Assembly: GCA_947588005.1 (NCBI GenBank)
Contig: CANPYE010000006.1
Span: forward strand, 1-48,959
Origin: an uncultured Lachnospiraceae bacterium
Lineage (GTDB): Bacteria; Bacillota; Clostridia; Lachnospirales; Lachnospiraceae
DNA length: 48,959 nt
Direction: 5' to 3'
How positions within the stretch are numbered: the first letter of the stretch is position 1; the number at the start of each line of letters is the position of its first letter. This document shows, piece by piece, positions 44,803-48,959 of this stretch. Below the pieces are notes generated by a model. It was given only the letters and a program-made list of their open reading frames with translations. It searched no databases and had not been told where the DNA came from. Made by a program: the position numbers and the translations under genes.

Positions 44803-45804
44803 TTGAAAAATCCAAACGGTTATGGCACTGTAACAAGGTTATCGGGGAACCGCCGTAGGCCGTGGATAGTAAAGGAAGGCGTTTCAGGGAAGCAAAAGCC
44901 CATAGGATACGCCACCACAAAGGCGGAAGGGCTAATCATGTTGGGTGAATACAACAACGATCCATGGGACATTGAAGCGGATAAGATCACCCTTCAGGAA
45001 CTTTTTGAACTGTGGGAAAAGAAGCGGGCGGTTAAATTGAGTAAGGCGAACCAATCATCTTTGAAGTCAGCCTATAAGCATTGTGTGAAGCTGAAGAATA
45101 AGAAATATAGGGAAATCGTGGCGTTCCAAATGCAAGCCTGTATTGATGAATGTGGGCACGGGTATTCTACGCAAGGGGCAATCAAAAATCTGTGGGGGCA
45201 TCTGGATAAATTCGCTATGGAATTGAACATAACTTCAAAACGATATTCCGACTTGCTCACCTCTGATCCGATACCTGAAACGACAAAAGAAACGTTCACG
45301 GATCAGGAAGTTGCCCGCCTGTGGGAAAACCAGAATCTACCGTGGGCGGATTCCGTTCTGTTCTTCCTATACACCGGCTTTCGGATTTCTGAAATGATCG
45401 GCCTGAAAACGGAAACGGTGAACCTTCAGGAATGGACGTTGACCGGGGGCATCAAATCGGCAGCGGGAAAGAACCGGCTGATTCCGATTCACTCAAAAAT
45501 TCAAGGCATAGTTCAGAAGCGTTTTGAACAATCCAAAAGCGGCTATCTGTTTGAGTACAACGGGAAGAAGCTGAACCAAACCCAATACCGGGAATTTTGG
45601 GCGGAAGTCATGGCGGCCCTGGAAATGGATCATACCCCGCACGAATGCCGCCATACGTTCCGTTCACGGCTTGATTCAGCCGGGGCGAATAAGGTTTGCA
45701 TTGATCGGTTAATGGGGCACAAATCGAAGGGAACCGGCGAACGGGTTTACACCCACAAGAATATTGAAGAACTCCGATTGAACATTGAACTAATAACAAA
45801 TTAG
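44803..45804 (+). CDS. Tyrosine-type site-specific integrase
   Basis: YTGFRISEMIGL, TPHECRHTFRSRLDSAG, MGHKSKGTGERVYTHK (R, HxxR, H, Y catalytic set). Confidence 0.95.
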   Translation: MKNPNGYGTVTRLSGNRRRPWIVKEGVSGKQKPIGYATTKAEGLIMLGEYNNDPWDIEADKITLQELFELWEKKRAVKLSKANQSSLKSAYKHCVKLKNKKYREIVAFQMQACIDECGHGYSTQGAIKNLWGHLDKFAMELNITSKRYSDLLTSDPIPETTKETFTDQEVARLWENQNLPWADSVLFFLYTGFRISEMIGLKTETVNLQEWTLTGGIKSAAGKNRLIPIHSKIQGIVQKRFEQSKSGYLFEYNGKKLNQTQYREFWAEVMAALEMDHTPHECRHTFRSRLDSAGANKVCIDRLMGHKSKGTGERVYTHKNIEELRLNIELITN

Positions 45805-45809
45805 TAACA
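45794..45809. repeat. Candidate attR core taacaaattagtaaca, overlapping integrase stop codon
   Basis: Identical 16-mer to 625..640. Confidence 0.55.
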
Positions 45810-45813
45810 AAAA

Positions 45814-45849
45814 AGGCGGGAAGTCAAGAAAAATCAAGACTTCCCGCCT
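45814..45849. terminator. Bidirectional-looking terminator
   Basis: aggcgggaagtc-N12-gacttcccgcct with A-run upstream and T-rich downstream. Confidence 0.75.
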
Positions 45850-45902
45850 GTTTTGTGTTTATTATACCACACTTCCGCCTACATTGTATATCAAAAAATC
45901 GC

Positions 45903-45920
45903 CCCCGGATCACTCCGGGG
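45903..45920 (-). terminator. Terminator for the 764-aa host gene
   Basis: Minus strand CCCCGGAGTGATCCGGGG-GCGATTTTTTG. Confidence 0.75.
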
Positions 45921-46005
45921 ACGAAACTATTTTCACTATATAGCCATATATAACTTGTCAGACGCAATCCGCATTTCCAGGCATTCCGCTCCAAACACAG
46001 CCCCA

Positions 46006-48300
46006 TCACATAGACGGCGCATTCGACCTTCTCTGCGTACTCTGGGGGCCCTGGTTTCCCATCTGGTTCTGCGCGGTCCGCTGCGCAGACCTCTGCGACC
46101 GGTTGGCCGCATTCGCGGCGGGTTCCGCGATCCCCTGCAGGCCGATCTTCAGCTTCTGGCTGGACTGCACGAACTGTTCCGTTATGGTCTGTATATTCTT
46201 AGGAAGCTGCCCGGTGTGCAGCGCCGCATACGCATCCTCGGGCCGGTTCTGCAGGGCCGCATCATTCTTTACAAGCATTCTCAGACTGTCTGTCATCTGC
46301 GCACGTTCGGGTCGCATAACGGTAAGATTCTGCTGGCTGCTGAGCAGATTGCACACATAAGACAGTGCGGCGGTATCAGCCAGAATATCTGCCGAATTTC
46401 TCTCTGTGTATGCCGGGTTCAATCGATAGTAGGCATCATCATCCAGGGCCGCATCATAATGGGCGGCTACCCGTTTCGCAGGGTCCGCAAGCATTTTCAG
46501 ATTTTCATAGAACGCCTTGTCTTCCTGGCTCACCTCGATGCCGTATCTTCTTTCATTTTCCTCAAGAGACGCCATTTTCTCATCCGCATAGTTCGAAAAC
46601 TCACTGAGATAAGCCGCGACGCGGGGCAGGTTCTCGGGATCGTTTAAAATCCTGGCAGCCTCATCCACCCGAAGCGTCTCCGGATGTGCCACGTCGAGAG
46701 CGGAAAGCAGTTTATTGCGCAGATTGATCGTCGACAGATTATCTCTGGAAAGACTCATCGATCCGTTCTTGTGATCTTCCCTGGTTTGGTGAAAAGCGAA
46801 ACCTCCTTCGTAAGAAAACGCACTGTCATCATCCGTCTGCGCAGCCGCGGCCGGAGCAGAGGCTTCCACCGCAGCCACCTGGCTGGCCGCAAATCCTCTG
46901 AGAATCTCCGCATGGCGGGCGTCCATATCCCGGTCGGAAGCATACAGCTGCGATGCACGGCGCGGCCGGCTCTTTTGGAAGAAGCCCTCCATGCCCCTGA
47001 ATGCTTCCAGATCCGCCTGGATCTCCACGACCGTTGGCTGCGGCACGCCCTTTTCCACCGTGAAGCCGATCCGGGATACATGCTCTCTGGCCATGGCGGA
47101 CGCCTGTACGATGGCCGCCTTACGGTTCTCGTCGTTTACCACGATATGGTTCGAGGTCAGATACTCATCGACGCTCTGGTTCCCTATATGGAACAGCTGG
47201 ATGGGCGATTCCACCGGATAACCTTCCCTTCGCATCACACGGGCGGTGCGCTGCAGATCAGCCGAATCGAACATCTGCTGAAACGCCGTATCGATATCGC
47301 CCCTTAAGGCCGGATCGTACCAGTTGGCGGGCCGGAAAAGCCTGGCGGCGCACTCCTTTGGAAATACCGGCTTTGAAAGCGGTTCTGAATGGCGGAACGC
47401 GCTTCCCGGAACATTACCCCCCAGCGCCTGCAAAAGTCCCGGCGACAGCTGTGTATTGGGATCTTTCGCATAAGCGGTCATTTCCTGCAGATAATCCGGT
47501 CTTGCCGCAGCAGGTTTGACGCGTCGGACGGTATCATACAGCTTCGTCCCGTCGATCAGATCCGCCAGCTCCGGCAGCGTTCTGGTTCTTTGAAATACCT
47601 GGCCATACTGTGCCGTAAGGAAGCGGGCGACCACATCGTCGATCGTACTGTAGGGTTCCGTCTCCGACTGAACCGTAAGCATGGACAGGGAACGAGCCAC
47701 ATCGATCATCGGTTCCAGCTGGTCATGGAATGTATTGTCCCAGGTCTCCCCCGCCGCACTGTTAAGGAACCCTGCCTGAAACTCCGGATTATCCCAGTAG
47801 TTCGAAAACAGCTGGGAATAGTCCATGCCGGTCTGCCACATGGTATTCAGTATATAAGCATTGCGGGAAGTCTGCCTATAATCAGACAGATCGACCGGAG
47901 GAAGTATCTGCGCCTGCATTCCGCTCATAAGCTCCCGGCAGAACCGTCCAAGCCCGGCGGGATCCGAAGCGGACAGGCTGCTGATACGCGCATTGAGATC
48001 CCGGCTTTCTCTGCGCCGCTGCTCTTCATTCTGGTCAGAAAAGATATCATTCACCGTATAGCCTTCCCCAAGCATTCTCAAAATACCAAGGGAAGTCGTC
48101 GTCTGGGTCCGGGTGAGCGTCGGGAGCCCGGAGGCTGCCTCCAACTGCTGCAACCGCTCCGTAATTGATCTTCTATCGCCTTCGGACAGCGTTTGTATCA
48201 TATTATCGGTAAATCCGTAAATTAAATGCAGGTTTTCCTCAGCCATTCCAAATGACTCAAACGGATTGCCGTTCTCCGGCGCTGGCATTGTTGCTGGCAT
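46006..48300 (-). CDS. Large uncharacterised host protein (764 aa)
   Basis: Long ORF with own terminator; no recognised domain; C-terminal low-complexity Q/N/S/R-rich tail. Confidence 0.75.
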   Translation of the reverse strand: MPATMPAPENGNPFESFGMAEENLHLIYGFTDNMIQTLSEGDRRSITERLQQLEAASGLPTLTRTQTTTSLGILRMLGEGYTVNDIFSDQNEEQRRRESRDLNARISSLSASDPAGLGRFCRELMSGMQAQILPPVDLSDYRQTSRNAYILNTMWQTGMDYSQLFSNYWDNPEFQAGFLNSAAGETWDNTFHDQLEPMIDVARSLSMLTVQSETEPYSTIDDVVARFLTAQYGQVFQRTRTLPELADLIDGTKLYDTVRRVKPAAARPDYLQEMTAYAKDPNTQLSPGLLQALGGNVPGSAFRHSEPLSKPVFPKECAARLFRPANWYDPALRGDIDTAFQQMFDSADLQRTARVMRREGYPVESPIQLFHIGNQSVDEYLTSNHIVVNDENRKAAIVQASAMAREHVSRIGFTVEKGVPQPTVVEIQADLEAFRGMEGFFQKSRPRRASQLYASDRDMDARHAEILRGFAASQVAAVEASAPAAAAQTDDDSAFSYEGGFAFHQTREDHKNGSMSLSRDNLSTINLRNKLLSALDVAHPETLRVDEAARILNDPENLPRVAAYLSEFSNYADEKMASLEENERRYGIEVSQEDKAFYENLKMLADPAKRVAAHYDAALDDDAYYRLNPAYTERNSADILADTAALSYVCNLLSSQQNLTVMRPERAQMTDSLRMLVKNDAALQNRPEDAYAALHTGQLPKNIQTITEQFVQSSQKLKIGLQGIAEPAANAANRSQRSAQRTAQNQMGNQGPQSTQRRSNAPSM

Positions 48301-48404
48301 TGCAGATTCCTCCTTTGATCAATTAATCAGTCTTTACAAGCCTTATCTGCATTATAAAATGAGAAGTACAACAAATGTACAACAAAAATGAGTTAAAAAT
48401 GCCG

Positions 48405-48959
48405 CTATACCTTCGCCCTGGAAAATAATTTCGCAAGCTCCGCCGCGTCCGCCCTCACGAACGCGATGAATTCATCGATTTCAGCGCGGCATCTCACGGT
48501 TCTTCCTCCGCTTAAGACTTCCTTTCCTCCTGCCCGGATCCAGTTCCCATCCGGCAGATAGACGTCCCGTTCAGTTACGCCCTGATCCAGCACCGGCGCA
48601 AAGAGGATATCCGGCCCGAACATATACTGGTCGCTTAGACGGTAGCAGTTCTCATCTTCCGGAAAATCGAAGAACATGGGCCGCATGATCGGCTCGCCGG
48701 TTTCCGAGGTCCGTTTCGCGCATTCCAGGATGTACGGCTTTAAGCGGTATCGCAAAGAAATGATATCCTTTATGATCTCATAATCGCGCTCACCGAACTG
48801 CCAGATCTCGTTGTAGCCGCCGCCGTCGCAGATAATGCCGGGATAGCGGTCTTTATAATAAGACTGCTTCAGCCGCGTGCCGTGGAGCCGCATCACCGGG
48901 CAGAACAGGCCGAACTGGAACCAGCGGACGATCAGTTCGCGGAAATATTCGCTCTCCGT
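48405..48959 (-). CDS. Glycoside hydrolase family 31 (alpha-xylosidase/glucosidase-like), C-terminal part; N-terminus beyond the window
   Basis: LRYRLKPYILECAKRTSETGEPIMRPMFFDFPEDENCYRLSDQYMFGPDILFAPVLDQGVTERDVYLPDGNW. Confidence 0.92.
   Translation of the reverse strand, partial: TESEYFRELIVRWFQFGLFCPVMRLHGTRLKQSYYKDRYPGIICDGGGYNEIWQFGERDYEIIKDIISLRYRLKPYILECAKRTSETGEPIMRPMFFDFPEDENCYRLSDQYMFGPDILFAPVLDQGVTERDVYLPDGNWIRAGGKEVLSGGRTVRCRAEIDEFIAFVRADAAELAKLFSRAKV

Larger units (their letters stand above)
625..45809. mobile_element. Tailed-phage prophage (contractile-tail type)
   Basis: Contiguous lysis, tail, head, packaging, replication, regulation and integrase genes; 16-bp direct repeat taacaaattagtaaca at both proposed ends. 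Confidence 0.85.

Noticed and set aside
47389-48168. 259-aa plus-strand ORF
   Set aside because: Antisense shadow of the 764-aa host protein.

Overview
The window is dominated by one complete-looking tailed (myovirus-type, contractile tail) prophage of about 45 kb, roughly 625..45809, in a Firmicutes-like host. Structural, lysis and replication genes run on the minus strand; the CI-like repressor, a PH-like small protein and a tyrosine integrase are on the plus strand at the right end. Candidate att sites are a 16-bp direct repeat (taacaaattagtaaca) at 625..640 and 45794..45809. Host flanks hold a LytTR-type response regulator N-terminus (left), an uncharacterised 764-aa protein and a GH31 glycosidase fragment (right). 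The main discovery is a diversity-generating retroelement (DGR) in the tail module: a C-type-lectin-like tail-fibre C-terminus (VR 4216..4336), an adenine-rich template repeat (TR 3978..4098) and a DGR-type reverse transcriptase (2431..3804). Aligned by hand, TR and VR are 121 bp without gaps; all 32 differences fall at template adenines and all 75 non-adenine positions are identical. Other notable signals are: (i) a dispersed 18-bp palindrome TTGAAA-N6-TTTCAA, nine exact-arm copies plus one near copy across the prophage; (ii) an ADP-ribosyltransferase domain fused to the minor capsid protein, with an ADP-ribosylglycohydrolase in the same prophage; (iii) two AT-rich non-coding loci bordered by ~10-bp GTTCAAG iterons; (iv) a canonical A_AAA_AAC -1 frameshift site in the tail chaperone; (v) a 15-bp tandem repeat coding NSGDW/NSGNR; (vi) a structured ~310-bp non-coding region; (vii) a CI/Cro-like switch with 19-bp operators and a distal operator copy. 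All calls come from reading sequence and supplied translations; no database search was run.
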